Positions 34,159 through 42,174 of a stretch of DNA of 64,000 bases are shown here, in pieces (position 1 is the first letter of the stretch; each line of letters begins with the position of its first letter). Origin of the DNA: DAOUKH01 sp964291475 (GTDB lineage Bacteria; Chloroflexota; Dehalococcoidia; SHYB01). The notes under the pieces are model-generated. The model did not search any database and was not told where the DNA came from. It was given only the letters and a program-made list of their open reading frames with translations. The translations under genes were made by a program, and so were the position numbers. The DNA lies in the NCBI GenBank assembly GCA_964291475.2, contig OZ220083.1, positions 434,001 through 498,000 of the forward strand, given 5' to 3'.

Positions 34159-34473
34159 CTAGAGCAACCCCCGCTGCACCATGCGGTAGGCCACTCGGTA
34201 CACGTCGTGTTTGCTCCTGTCGCGCCGTATGCCGACAACCGTGATGTACACCGCGCGGGGACTTTCCTGGACCCGGTAGATGACCCGATACCGGCCTGCC
34301 CTCACACGCCGGTACCCCGCCAACTCCCCCAAGAGCATCTTCCCTTGGAGTTCCGGGCCTTCGCGCAGGCCTCGGATTCGGCTCGCTACCTGGCCCACAG
34401 CCCGCCGGTCCATGATCCCACGGATATGGGCCTCGGCCTCGGGAAGAATGATAATGCGGTGCTCTTGTGGCAT
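34159..34473 (-). CDS. RelE/ParE-family toxin
   Basis: 104 residues. The RelE/ParE fold shows as an N-terminal strand (HRIIILPEAEAHI), two helices, then LLGELAGYRRVRAGRYRVIYRV, the central motif of the superfamily, and a final strand AVYITVVGIRRDRSKHDVY. The Arg residues and C-terminal Tyr/His are consistent with an mRNA-cleaving RelE-type active site. It is the first gene of a two-gene operon with a palindrome over its -10 region. Confidence 0.82.
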   Translation of the reverse strand: MPQEHRIIILPEAEAHIRGIMDRRAVGQVASRIRGLREGPELQGKMLLGELAGYRRVRAGRYRVIYRVQESPRAVYITVVGIRRDRSKHDVYRVAYRMVQRGLL

Positions 34474-34482
34474 TTCCTTTCG

Positions 34483-34508
34483 ACGATACTTTAGCAGAAA
34501 AGTGTCGT
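34483..34508 (-). promoter_or_regulatory. Toxin-antitoxin promoter with palindromic operator
   Basis: Inverted repeat ACGATACTTT (34483-34492) and AAAGTGTCGT (34499-34508), one mismatch in ten, 6-nt spacer. The minus-strand extended -10 (TGC then TAAAGT, 34493-34488) lies inside it, 15 nt before the toxin start. Antitoxin or antitoxin-toxin complex binding here would block transcription. Confidence 0.55.
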
Positions 34509-34635
34509 ATTTTTACCTGAAATATGGCGATATATGCGTCGTTTTAGCCAATTTCTGATGCCAAATGTGACAGCTAGACGCTGGAGCTCCGCCGCCTCGG
34601 CAGAAGGCCACGAGGAGCGGTGCCCGCCCCGTTGT

Positions 34636-34664
34636 TTGACGCTCCCTGGGGCCGATGCTAGAGT
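34636..34664 (+). promoter_or_regulatory. Sigma70-type promoter for the 2-oxoacid oxidoreductase operon
   Basis: TTGACG (34636-34641), a 17-nt spacer ending in TGC, then TAGAGT (34659-34664), 27 nt before the first gene. The -35 matches 5/6 and the -10 4/6, with an extended -10. Confidence 0.6.
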
Positions 34665-34691
34665 GGCCCCACTTCTGGGAGGGGCCTTCCG

Positions 34692-35279
34692 ATGGAGCGG
34701 GAGATCGTCATGGGGGGCATCGGCGGGCAAGGGGTCCAGCTCGCCACTAAGCTCCTCGCGCAGGCGCTCAACGCCGAGGCCAAGCACGTCATGCATTTCG
34801 CCGCGTTCGGCGGCACGATGCGCGGCGGCAACGTCGAGTGCACCGTCGTGGCGGGTACGGAGGCGCTCCTTGCGCCGCCAATCATCCCCAGCGCGTGGAT
34901 GTCGATCGCGATGCACCCCAACGTCGTGCCCGTGGTGCGGCCCAAGACCCGCGACGGCGGCCTCTTCGTGGTCAACGGCGGTGTCGTGACCGGCGAGGGC
35001 GCGCCCGATGGCGCCAGGCTCATCGCCATTCCGGCGGCGAAGCTTGCCGAGGAAGTGGGCAACCTCCAGGGCGCGGCGATGGCGATGCTCGCCGCCGTGA
35101 GCGAGGCGACGGGGCTGGTCTCCGTCGACCGCCTTGCGGGCGCGCTGGAAGCGCTGACGCCGTCCTACCGGCGGGGGACGATTCCGAAGAACGTGGCGGT
35201 CATGGAGGCGGGCGCGGCGTATGCCCGGGAGCATCTGGTGTCCTTGGACGCTGAAGCGTGGGCGCCGGCGCTCGTGTAA
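34692..35279 (+). CDS. 2-oxoacid:ferredoxin oxidoreductase, gamma subunit
   Basis: 195 residues. The N-terminus (EIVMGGIGGQGVQLATKLLAQAL) is the glycine-rich start of the gamma domain of pyruvate/2-oxoglutarate/2-oxoisovalerate:ferredoxin oxidoreductases; FAAFGGTMRGGNVECTVV, VNGGVVTGEG and IPAAKLAEEVGN fit the rest. First of four co-directional genes in the order gamma-delta-alpha-beta, as in the porCDAB layout. The complex splits CoA-dependent oxidative decarboxylation of a 2-oxoacid and passes electrons to ferredoxin. Confidence 0.88.
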   Translation: MEREIVMGGIGGQGVQLATKLLAQALNAEAKHVMHFAAFGGTMRGGNVECTVVAGTEALLAPPIIPSAWMSIAMHPNVVPVVRPKTRDGGLFVVNGGVVTGEGAPDGARLIAIPAAKLAEEVGNLQGAAMAMLAAVSEATGLVSVDRLAGALEALTPSYRRGTIPKNVAVMEAGAAYAREHLVSLDAEAWAPALV

Positions 35280-35291
35280 ACGGAGGCGGCG

Positions 35292-35528
35292 ATGGCGAAG
35301 GCCGTCGGGTCCATTGAGATCGACATCGAGCTCTGTAAGGGCTGCGACCTCTGCGTGCAGGTCTGCCCCGTCGACGTGCTGGAAATGTCGACGGATCTGA
35401 ACCGCCTCGGCTTCCGCTACCCGATCCTCCTCGACGGTTGCACCGGCTGCGAGATGTGCGCCCTCATCTGTCCCGACTTCTGTATCACCGAGGTCTACCG
35501 AAACGTCCCCGGCGCGGTCCGTGCCTGA
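35292..35528 (+). CDS. 2-oxoacid:ferredoxin oxidoreductase, delta subunit (2x[4Fe-4S] ferredoxin)
   Basis: 78 residues with two cluster motifs, CKGCDLCVQVCPVDV (near 15-29) and CTGCEMCALICPDFC (near 52-66), each C-x2-C-x2-C-x3-C. This is the electron-carrying subunit that relays electrons from the beta subunit's site to external ferredoxin. It starts 12 nt after the gamma gene and ends 9 nt before the alpha gene. Confidence 0.93.
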   Translation: MAKAVGSIEIDIELCKGCDLCVQVCPVDVLEMSTDLNRLGFRYPILLDGCTGCEMCALICPDFCITEVYRNVPGAVRA

Positions 35529-35537
35529 TGTCCCGCC

Positions 35538-36656
35538 ATGTCTGATCAGCAAGAACGGCGGCTTGCCGACGGCAGCCAGGCAATCGCTCAAGCGGCGATC
35601 GACGCCGGCTGCCGCTTCTACGCCAGCTATCCCATTCAGCCGAACACGCACCTCATCGAGGCGATGGCGAAGGAGATGGGCAAGGCGGGCGGTGTCTATG
35701 TCAACGCGGAGAGCGAAGGCGAAGCGATCAGCATGGTGTGGGGCGCCGCCGCGACTGGCGCGCGGGCGATGTGCTCCACCACCGCCACCGGCATGAGCCT
35801 GATGCAGGAGGCCATGTCGGAGATGTTCGCCGCGCAGATCCCCTATGTGTTCGTCCACATGTCGCGCGGCCAGACCGAGTACCGCATCGGGACGCGCGGC
35901 GGCGGCCACGGCGAGTACCGTTATGTCTCCTACGCGCCGCATACCGTCCAGGAGGCCTACGACCTGATGCGCCTTGCCTTCTACACCGCGCACAAGTTCA
36001 CTACGCCGGTGCTGGTGCAGTCGGACTACGTGCTCTCCCACACCGTCGAGGCCGTCGACTTTCAAGGCCTCGACGAATCGGACCTGCCCGACCTCTCGGG
36101 GCGGGCGGTCGACGGCGCGCGGGGACGCACGCCGCGCATCAACTCCTTCCTCTTCGGCACGCGCAGCCGCGACGAGCTGCAGAAGGCCCGCGACGAAGAG
36201 GGCGGCTACGGAGGGCATCAGGAGCGCGCCTTCGACCGCATCCGCTACCTCGAAGAAGCGGTGCCCACGATGGTGGAGACGGGCCACCTCGACGATGCCG
36301 ACCTCGTCGTCATCGGCTTCGGCTACGCGGCGCGCTTCATGAAGTACGCCGTCAAGCTGCTGCGCGACGAGGGCTTGAAGATCGGCTTCGTCAGACCCAT
36401 CACGCTCTGGCCGTTTCCCAAGGAAGCCGTCGCCGAGGCGGCGGAGAAGGCGAGGCACATCGCCGTCTTCGAGCTCAACGCCGGACAGATGGTCGACGAC
36501 GTCCGCCTGACCGTGCTGGGCAAGGTGCCCGTCGACTTCATCGGACGCATCAGCCAGGATTCGTCGGGATTCGGCATGGGCAAGGCGATCGAGATACCCG
36601 AGCTGACCGCGAAGATTCGCGAGACCTACGAACGGATGGCGCCGGTGGGTGCCTAG
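35538..36656 (+). CDS. korA: 2-oxoacid:ferredoxin oxidoreductase, alpha subunit
   Basis: 372 residues. The pyrimidine-binding domain has SYPIQPNTHLIEAMAKEM, NAESEGEAISMVWGAAATGA (the Glu that activates thiamine diphosphate lies in this region), and CSTTATGMSLMQEAMSE. HMSRGQTEYRIGTRGG follows, and the C-terminal transketolase-C part includes KIGFVRPITLWPFPKE. The length fits KorA/VorB-type alpha subunits that lack a fused gamma domain. Substrate (2-oxoglutarate or branched-chain 2-oxoacid) cannot be fixed from sequence alone. Confidence 0.9.
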   Translation: MSDQQERRLADGSQAIAQAAIDAGCRFYASYPIQPNTHLIEAMAKEMGKAGGVYVNAESEGEAISMVWGAAATGARAMCSTTATGMSLMQEAMSEMFAAQIPYVFVHMSRGQTEYRIGTRGGGHGEYRYVSYAPHTVQEAYDLMRLAFYTAHKFTTPVLVQSDYVLSHTVEAVDFQGLDESDLPDLSGRAVDGARGRTPRINSFLFGTRSRDELQKARDEEGGYGGHQERAFDRIRYLEEAVPTMVETGHLDDADLVVIGFGYAARFMKYAVKLLRDEGLKIGFVRPITLWPFPKEAVAEAAEKARHIAVFELNAGQMVDDVRLTVLGKVPVDFIGRISQDSSGFGMGKAIEIPELTAKIRETYERMAPVGA

Positions 36657-36665
36657 GAGCGGGCC

Positions 36666-37466
36666 ATGGACGAGAAGGATCCGGCGAAAGAGGCGATCAA
36701 GGCGAAGCTCCGGCGCGTCTGGTCGCTTCCCAAGCTCGAGACGTTGGACACGTCGGCGCCGCACCATATGTGTCCCGGCTGCGGCGAGCCGATGGCCTAC
36801 CGCATGATCGCGGAGGTGATGGAGGATCTGGGCCTGCGCGAGGACACGGTCCACGTCGCCGGCATAGGCTGCTATGGGGCGCTCGACGGCCTCCTCAACG
36901 TCGACCGCGTCAACGCGCTGCACGGACGGGCCCCATCCATGGCCACCGGGGTCAAGCGCATGCTCCCCGACCGCTTCGTCATCACGATCCAAGGAGACGG
37001 CGATCTGATCAGCGAGGGGATCGCGGAGGCGGTCCACTGCGCCGCGCGCGGGGAGAAGTTCACCGTCATCTGCCTGAACAACACGGTCAACGGCGAGACG
37101 GGCGGGCACATGACGGCGGCCACGATCGTGGGCCAGAAGACGAAGAGCACGCTCCAGGGGCGCGACGCCGAGGAGCACGGCCACCCAGTCAAGATGGCCG
37201 AGCTGCTGGCGCAGCTCGACGGCACGGCCTACTCCGCCCGCGGCTCGGTGCACTCGCCGGTCGCGATCAACCGCACCAAGAAGATGCTCCGCCGCGCGTT
37301 CGAGACCCAGCTCGAGGGCCGGGGCTTCTCCTACATCGAGATCATGACCATGTGCCCCACCGGCTGGTTCATGGAGACGTGGGAGGCCCCGCAGTACATG
37401 GAAGACACCCTCACCAAGTACTTCACCCTCGGCGAATTCAAGGCGCCGGAGCCCGCTGCGGCCTAG
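36666..37466 (+). CDS. korB: 2-oxoacid:ferredoxin oxidoreductase, beta subunit (thiamine-diphosphate binding)
   Basis: 266 residues. HHMCPGCGEPMAYRM provides the cysteines of the proximal cluster; IQGDGDLISEG with NNTVNGETGGHMT is the thiamine diphosphate/Mg binding motif; GTAYSARGSVHSPV and SYIEIMTMCPTGW complete the fold. It starts 9 nt after the alpha gene. A CoA-transferase gene begins 34 nt downstream in the same direction, so the acyl-CoA product may feed that enzyme. Confidence 0.9.
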   Translation: MDEKDPAKEAIKAKLRRVWSLPKLETLDTSAPHHMCPGCGEPMAYRMIAEVMEDLGLREDTVHVAGIGCYGALDGLLNVDRVNALHGRAPSMATGVKRMLPDRFVITIQGDGDLISEGIAEAVHCAARGEKFTVICLNNTVNGETGGHMTAATIVGQKTKSTLQGRDAEEHGHPVKMAELLAQLDGTAYSARGSVHSPVAINRTKKMLRRAFETQLEGRGFSYIEIMTMCPTGWFMETWEAPQYMEDTLTKYFTLGEFKAPEPAAA

Positions 37467-37500
37467 CCCGGCACTCCCGCCGCCCGGAGGACTCCAGGCC

Positions 37501-38684
37501 ATGCTCCTGGACGGGTTCACCGTCCTCGACCTCACGCAGGGGGCCGCCGGGCCCTTCTGCACGAAGCAGCTCGCTCAGTTCGGGGCCGACGTCATCAAGG
37601 TCGAGCCGCCGGGGGGCGACGAGGCCCGCCGCGCCGGCCCCTTCGCCGGCGACCAGCCCCACCCCGAGACGAGCGCGCTCTTCCTCTACCTCAACGGCGG
37701 CAAGCGCGGCGTCGTCCTCGACGTGCACGACGCCCGGGACCGCGCCGTACTCCGCCGCCTTGCGGAGCGGGCCGGCGCGCTCGTGGAGAGCGAGGGGCCG
37801 GGTGTCCTCGACGGGCTGGGGCTTTCCTACGAGTCGCTTGCGGCGTCGAACCCCGCCTCGTCATGATGTCGATCAGCCCCTTCGGCAAGACGGGGCCGCG
37901 GCGCGATTGGCAGGGGTCCGACCTCGTTTTCCAGGCGATGTGCGGGCCGATGTACAACCTCGGCGACCCCGAGCGGGAGCCGCTCAAGCTCGCCGAGAAC
38001 CAGGGGCTCTACTACGCCGGCGGCGTGGCCGCCGTGGGGCTGGCCGCCGCGGCGCTATCGGCGCGCCTGACCGGGCGAGGGTCGTACATCGACTTCTCCA
38101 TCGCCGAGGCGCTGGCCTGCAACCCCGAGGTACGCTTCCCCAACTTCGCCTACGGCGGCGAGCCCTCGAAGCGCGTGGGCAACGACGTCTTCGGCCCCTA
38201 CCTGGTCGGCGGTTATCCCTGCAAGGACGGCTACATCGCGGTGCAGGGCGTGGGGCGCGGCGAGGCCTGGTGGCCGCGCATCTTCGAGATGATCGGCCGG
38301 CCCGAGCTCATCGGTTCGCCCAAGTTCGCCGACCGCGACGCCCGCGTCGCGCACTTCGACGAGTTCCGCGTGATCTGGTACGAATGGCTTGCCGAGCACA
38401 CGCGCAAGGAGATCTTCGACGCCGCCGCGGCGGCCCGCTTCCCCGTCGCGCCGGTCTACGACGCCGCCGACATGCTCGAAGACCCGCACCTGAAGGAGCG
38501 CGGCTTCTTCCAGCGAACGGAGCATCCGGAGGCCGGCGCCCTGGCCGCGCCGGGCCTGCCCTTCCGGCCCCACGTTCCCGGTGAAGGCGGCGGTCAGGAA
38601 TCCCCGGGCCGCGCGCCGCTCCTAGGCGAGCACACGGCGCAAGTCCTTGCCGAGGCCGGCATCGCCTTGGACGAAGCCCCCTAG
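37501..38684 (+). pseudogene. Family III CoA-transferase (CaiB/BaiF) split by a one-base frameshift
   Basis: Two frames together make one normal CoA-transferase of about 394 residues. The first (37501-37866) has LDGFTVLDLTQGAAGPFC, GADVIKVEPPGG and GVLDGLGLSYESLAASNP and then goes out of frame at CCCC 37851-37854. The second frame continues from there with RLVMMSISPFGKTGPRRDW through the C-terminus. One more C in the run would restore a single frame. The catalytic position reads GLYYAGG (Leu instead of Asp), so this paralogue would probably be inactive on its own even if intact. The frameshift may be a sequencing error. Confidence 0.8.
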
Positions 38685-39541
38685 CGGCTCCCGCCGTCGG
38701 CGCTCAGAAACTCCGCCCTTGCCGCCCCGTCCGTCTCGAACGTGCCTGAGAAGTACGTGGTGGTGCGGAGCCCGTCGTCGGGCGCCGATGCTTGAGGTGC
38801 GGCGCAGACACGCCGGGCGCGGAAGGCCACGGCAACGCCGGCCGCCCCGCTCTCGTCCAGCGCCTGCCCTATCTGGCGTGTCAGGACCTCCTGAGTCTGG
38901 AGCCGACGCGAGCAGACCGCAATGAGGCGGGTGAGGCTGGCCGCGGCAATAGTGCGCTCCCCGGGCAGGTAGGCGGCATCGACATTGCCCCAGAAGGGGA
39001 GCAGGTGCCGTTCGCAGGTCGAGCGGAAGGGCACGCCGCGGACGACGACCATGCCGCCCTCGCCGGCGGGAGTCCACTTGATGACGTCGCCAGGCTGCTC
39101 CCGGTAGCCTGAAAAGAGCTCGTCCCAGGCGGCAATGACGCGGTCCGGGGTCTCGATGAGGCCCGTGCGGTCGGGGTCGTCGCCGATGGTCTGGATGATG
39201 CGCCGGAGGCCGTCCCGCAGGTCGCCTTCCCGGCCGCCCTCCCAGGGGAACTCCACCCAGACGCCCATCAGACCCTCTTGCTCCTTGTTGACCAGCACGG
39301 CGATGGGCTTGCCGTACCGCTCCGAATAGCGCTTGGCGGTCTCGCCGCTGTCGATGATGTCGTCGACGATCACCTCAGCCTCGTCCGGCCCCACCAACTG
39401 TATGCCGCGTTGGCGAAGGAGCCCGGCGACGATCGCCCCGCCCCGTGGGATGCCGTAGACCTTCCGTGTTCCCGGGGGAACCAAGCGTTCGAGGCGCTCG
39501 TCGACGTCCTCCCACGAGAGGCTCACTAGGCCCGGCATCAT
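38681..39541 (-). CDS. Phosphoribosyltransferase - GTP cyclohydrolase I fusion with altered active site
   Basis: 286 residues from the ATG at 39541, preceded by GGAGGAG. Residues 1-100 form a type I phosphoribosyltransferase domain (YGIPRGGAIVAGLL; PRPP loop VIVDDIIDSGET at 57-68). Residues 110-280 are a GTP cyclohydrolase I domain (IGDDPDRTGLIETPDRV, FRSTCERHLLPFWGN, LTRLIAVCSRRLQTQEVLTR, TTTYFSGTF). Zinc ligands by comparison with E. coli FolE are kept (Cys176, His179, Cys246), but the residues matching catalytic His112 and His179 are Arg178 and Arg244. Normal FolE opens GTP to make dihydroneopterin triphosphate; this variant may do something else. The stop overlaps the convergent CoA-transferase stop. 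Confidence 0.82.
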   Translation of the reverse strand: MMPGLVSLSWEDVDERLERLVPPGTRKVYGIPRGGAIVAGLLRQRGIQLVGPDEAEVIVDDIIDSGETAKRYSERYGKPIAVLVNKEQEGLMGVWVEFPWEGGREGDLRDGLRRIIQTIGDDPDRTGLIETPDRVIAAWDELFSGYREQPGDVIKWTPAGEGGMVVVRGVPFRSTCERHLLPFWGNVDAAYLPGERTIAAASLTRLIAVCSRRLQTQEVLTRQIGQALDESGAAGVAVAFRARRVCAAPQASAPDDGLRTTTYFSGTFETDGAARAEFLSADGGSR

Positions 39542-39668
39542 TGACTCCTCCCCGCCCGTCCGACGCGTTCCGCCACATCCAATATACGTTCCTACGCTAT
39601 CGGAGAGTCTTCGCCACACTTGCCGCTGTGTACAATGGCCGCCGGCCACGGGGCCGGGGAGCGGGCGA

Positions 39669-40940
39669 ATGGACGGGCCTCCACTGACAGGGTTTCGCGT
39701 GCTCGAACTGGCCGAAGGCTGGGCGGGGCCCTTCGCCGCCGAGATCCTGGGCTTCCTTGGAGCGGAAGTCATCAAGGTCGAGGCGATCCAGCGCATGGAC
39801 CACACCCGCGGGCCGATCGTGGCCCCGCCGGGCCTCGATGCCTACCCCGGCAAAGGGTCTCCCGAGCGGCCCTACGACGTCAACGCGGCCTTCGTCGGCG
39901 CCAACCGGAACAAGCGCAGCGCCACCATCGACCTCGGCAACCCGCGCGGCCTCGACGCCTTCTACCGGCTCGTCGAGGTCAGCGACGTGGTGCATACCAA
40001 TATGGTGACCGGGGTCCCGGAGAAGCTCGGCGTCGGCTACGAACAGCTGCGGAAGGTGCGCCCCGACCTGGTGTACACCAGCGTCTCCGGGTTCGGCGTC
40101 ACCGGGCCCTACCGGAACCGGGTGACCATGGGTGGGGCCATGGACGGCTTCGCCGGCTATTCCTGGCTGCGTCATTACCCGGACTCGACGCCCGACACCG
40201 CCAGCTACAGCACCCACACCGATACCGTGACCGCAATCACCGCCGCCATGGCCGCCGTGATGGGACTCTACAAGCGCGCCGGCGACGGCAAGGGGCTCTT
40301 CCTAGAGATATCCGGCGTCGAGGCTTCCATCGCGCACCTCGGCGAGATCATCGTCGACCTCGCGATGAACGGACGGTCCGCCGTCTCCGTGGGGAACGCG
40401 AAGCGGGACGAAGCGCCCCACGGCGCCTACCGCTGCCGCGGCGACGATACCTGGATCGCCGTCTCCATTGCGAGCGACGAAGCCTGGGAGCATCTCCTGG
40501 ATGCGTTGGGGCGCCCGCCCGCGCTCGCCGGCGCGGGGTGGGCGCGCAACGCGGAGCGCGTCGCCGACCGCGAGGCGGTGGACGCCGCCCTCGGCGCAGC
40601 CGTCGCCGATGAGGATGGCCCCGCCTTGATGCGTCGCCTGCAGGCCGCGGGCGTCCCCGCGGGCGTCGTGCGCACCCAACGGGAGATGTTCGCCGACGAG
40701 CACTTCCGCGAGCGCGGCCTCTTCCAGGACGTCGACCTCGGCCCCCACGGCGTCTGGCCGCTGCCGACGTCGCCATGGATCTTCGACGGCCAGCGCATGG
40801 ACGTCCGCGAGCCGCCCCCGCCGCTGGGCAAGCACAACGAGTACGTCTTCAGCGAGTTGCTGGGCCTCGACCCCGCCGCCGTTGACGTCCTGCGCGCCGA
40901 GCGGGTCATCGGAGAGGAGCCCCTCGCCTTCGAGCTCTAG
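39669..40940 (+). CDS. Family III CoA-transferase (CaiB/BaiF)
   Basis: 423 residues. LTGFRVLELAEGWAGPFAAE, GAEVIKVEAIQR, SATIDLGNPRG and VVHTNMVTGVPEKLGVGYE make up the N-terminal half. The catalytic Asp is at THTDTVTAITAA, followed by GDGKGLFLEISGVEA. CRGDDTWIAVSIASDEAW and the small domain are standard. It stands alone, 127 nt from the divergent cyclohydrolase fusion, and its stop overlaps that of the convergent lipoprotein. Confidence 0.9.
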   Translation: MDGPPLTGFRVLELAEGWAGPFAAEILGFLGAEVIKVEAIQRMDHTRGPIVAPPGLDAYPGKGSPERPYDVNAAFVGANRNKRSATIDLGNPRGLDAFYRLVEVSDVVHTNMVTGVPEKLGVGYEQLRKVRPDLVYTSVSGFGVTGPYRNRVTMGGAMDGFAGYSWLRHYPDSTPDTASYSTHTDTVTAITAAMAAVMGLYKRAGDGKGLFLEISGVEASIAHLGEIIVDLAMNGRSAVSVGNAKRDEAPHGAYRCRGDDTWIAVSIASDEAWEHLLDALGRPPALAGAGWARNAERVADREAVDAALGAAVADEDGPALMRRLQAAGVPAGVVRTQREMFADEHFRERGLFQDVDLGPHGVWPLPTSPWIFDGQRMDVREPPPPLGKHNEYVFSELLGLDPAAVDVLRAERVIGEEPLAFEL

Positions 40941-41608
40941 GGCGCGGCCATCAGAATTTCGAAGCTCTCCACGGCCCGCTCGCAGTGGGCGGCGTAGCCG
41001 TCCCAGCCGGCCGCCGGGCCGCCGCAAGCCACCGTCCACACCACACCGGCTTGGGCGACGAACCGTTGGAGGAAGCGCACCTCTTGTGCGCCTTCGACGC
41101 CGCCGCGATGCTCGGTGCGCACCGAGTCTTCCCCGGTAGCGTCCTGCCCGCCGTGGCGCTCGATCAAGGTGAACGACACGAACGCCTCCCGCGTGCGGGC
41201 CAGCGCGGCGTCCACGAAGGCGTCGAGTCCGCCCGCGGCGGCGGGCTCGACGGTCACCCCGACGCGCGGTTCGAGGACGCCCTCCCTTGCGGGAAAGCCT
41301 GCCGAGAACAGCAGCAGCCCCTCCGGAAGGGGTTCGGTCCCCTCAATGGCCCGGCGGGCGGTGAGCGACTTCCCCGTGGGGTCGGAGATGCGCTCGCCGC
41401 GCCAGTTCGACGGAATTACCAGGCTGAAGAGTCTGCCCGCGTCGGCGACGGCTATGGTCTCCGGCGTGGGCGGCGGTGGAGAAGCCGGGGCTTCCTCGGG
41501 CCCGCCGCAGGCGGCCGCCGCCACTGCCAGCGCCACCGGCGCCAGCCATCGAACGAAGCGCCCCGCCGCGCTTCTGTGTTTGACAATAAGAAAGCGGCAT
41601 CGGTACAA
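40937..41608 (-). CDS. Predicted lipoprotein, DcrB/PsbP-like fold possible
   Basis: 223 residues. An N-terminal basic stretch, a hydrophobic core (RWLAPVALAVAAAACGG) with a lipobox ending in Cys, a Pro-rich linker, then a domain of about 170 residues (AGRLFSLVIPSNWRGE, LLLFSAGFPAREG, LDAFVDAALARTREAF, WTVACGGPAAGWDGY). The FSLVIPSNW opening and the length suggest the PsbP/DcrB-like fold found in small surface lipoproteins. Start is uncertain: TTG at 41608 is the only upstream option and overlaps the rpsP promoter. Probably on the outer face of the membrane. Confidence 0.6.
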   Translation of the reverse strand: MYRCRFLIVKHRSAAGRFVRWLAPVALAVAAAACGGPEEAPASPPPPTPETIAVADAGRLFSLVIPSNWRGERISDPTGKSLTARRAIEGTEPLPEGLLLFSAGFPAREGVLEPRVGVTVEPAAAGGLDAFVDAALARTREAFVSFTLIERHGGQDATGEDSVRTEHRGGVEGAQEVRFLQRFVAQAGVVWTVACGGPAAGWDGYAAHCERAVESFEILMAAP

Positions 41609-41609
41609 T
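41580..41609 (+). promoter_or_regulatory. Sigma70-type promoter for rpsP-khpA-rimM
   Basis: Perfect TTGACA (41580-41585), an 18-nt spacer and TACAAT (41604-41609, 5/6), 76 nt before rpsP. The strongest promoter in the window. Confidence 0.75.
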
Positions 41610-41613
41610 CCTA

Positions 41614-41642
41614 GAAAGCAACGCGCGAGCTGCGTTGCTTTC
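41614..41642 (+). other. Hairpin at the 5' end of the rpsP leader
   Basis: Stem GAAAGCAACGC (41614-41624) with its exact complement at 41632-41642 and a 7-nt loop, starting about where transcription from the promoter should begin. No T-tract follows, so it is more likely a 5' stabilising or autoregulatory structure than a terminator. Confidence 0.55.
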
Positions 41643-41685
41643 CTGATTTCGCGGAATCGCCAACCGGACTGAGGACCCTTCGCCC

Positions 41686-41955
41686 ATGCTCAAAATAAGG
41701 CTTCGCCGCGTCGGCATGAAAAAGGCGCCGAACTACCGTATCGTCATCGCGGACTCGTCGGCGCCGCGAGACGGGGCCTTCAAGGAAGTCATTGGATTCT
41801 ACAATCCCCTTCCAGACCCGCCCGTGGTGGAGATCGATGAGGAAAAGGCCTCCTACTGGCTACAACGGGGCGCCCAGCCTTCCGATCCCGTCGCGCGCAT
41901 CCTTAAACAGCGCAATCTGCTCACGGCGGTGACATCCAATGAAGGAGCTGATTGA
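41686..41955 (+). CDS. rpsP: 30S ribosomal protein S16
   Basis: 89 residues, the normal length. The N-terminus MLKIRLRRVGMKKAPNYRIV and then DSSAPRDGAFKEVIGFYNP are diagnostic for S16, which binds 16S rRNA early in small-subunit assembly. The stop overlaps the start of khpA by 17 nt. In many bacteria rpsP begins an operon with khpA, rimM, trmD and rplS; here the series stops after rimM. Confidence 0.97.
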   Translation: MLKIRLRRVGMKKAPNYRIVIADSSAPRDGAFKEVIGFYNPLPDPPVVEIDEEKASYWLQRGAQPSDPVARILKQRNLLTAVTSNEGAD

Positions 41956-42166
41956 GTACATCGCGAAGACGATCGCGGAAAAGCCCGAAGAAGTTATTGT
42001 TTCCGAGATAGAGGAAGAAGACCGCGTCGTCATCCGTCTCGAAGTAGCGACCGACGATAAGGGCAAGATCATAGGCCGCCAGGGCCGCGTCGTCCAAGCG
42101 ATGCGCACGCTCCTGAGAGTCGCCGCCGTCAAGCGCGGCGTCCGCGTCACCCTCGAGATTCCTTAG
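41939..42166 (+). CDS. khpA: KH-domain RNA-binding protein KhpA
   Basis: 75 residues: a single KH domain. ELIEYIAKTIAEKPEEV opens the domain and GKIIGRQGRVVQAMRTLL contains the RNA-binding G-x-x-G loop (IGRQGR). It begins inside the last codons of rpsP (17-nt overlap), so expression is coupled. Relatives act with KhpB/Jag on small RNAs and cell envelope functions. Confidence 0.92.
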   Translation: MKELIEYIAKTIAEKPEEVIVSEIEEEDRVVIRLEVATDDKGKIIGRQGRVVQAMRTLLRVAAVKRGVRVTLEIP

Positions 42167-42174
42167 CCCCCGAC

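Noticed and set aside
34491..37562. A minus-strand open frame of more than 1000 codons opposite the 2-oxoacid oxidoreductase operon
   Set aside because: Its composition (Arg/His/Asp/Gly-rich) is that of the antisense of GC-rich codons, and four clear enzyme subunits occupy the other strand.
35738..38584. A second very long plus-strand frame over korA, korB and the CoA-transferase
   Set aside because: Arg/Pro/Ala-biased shadow of the real genes, with no recognisable motif.
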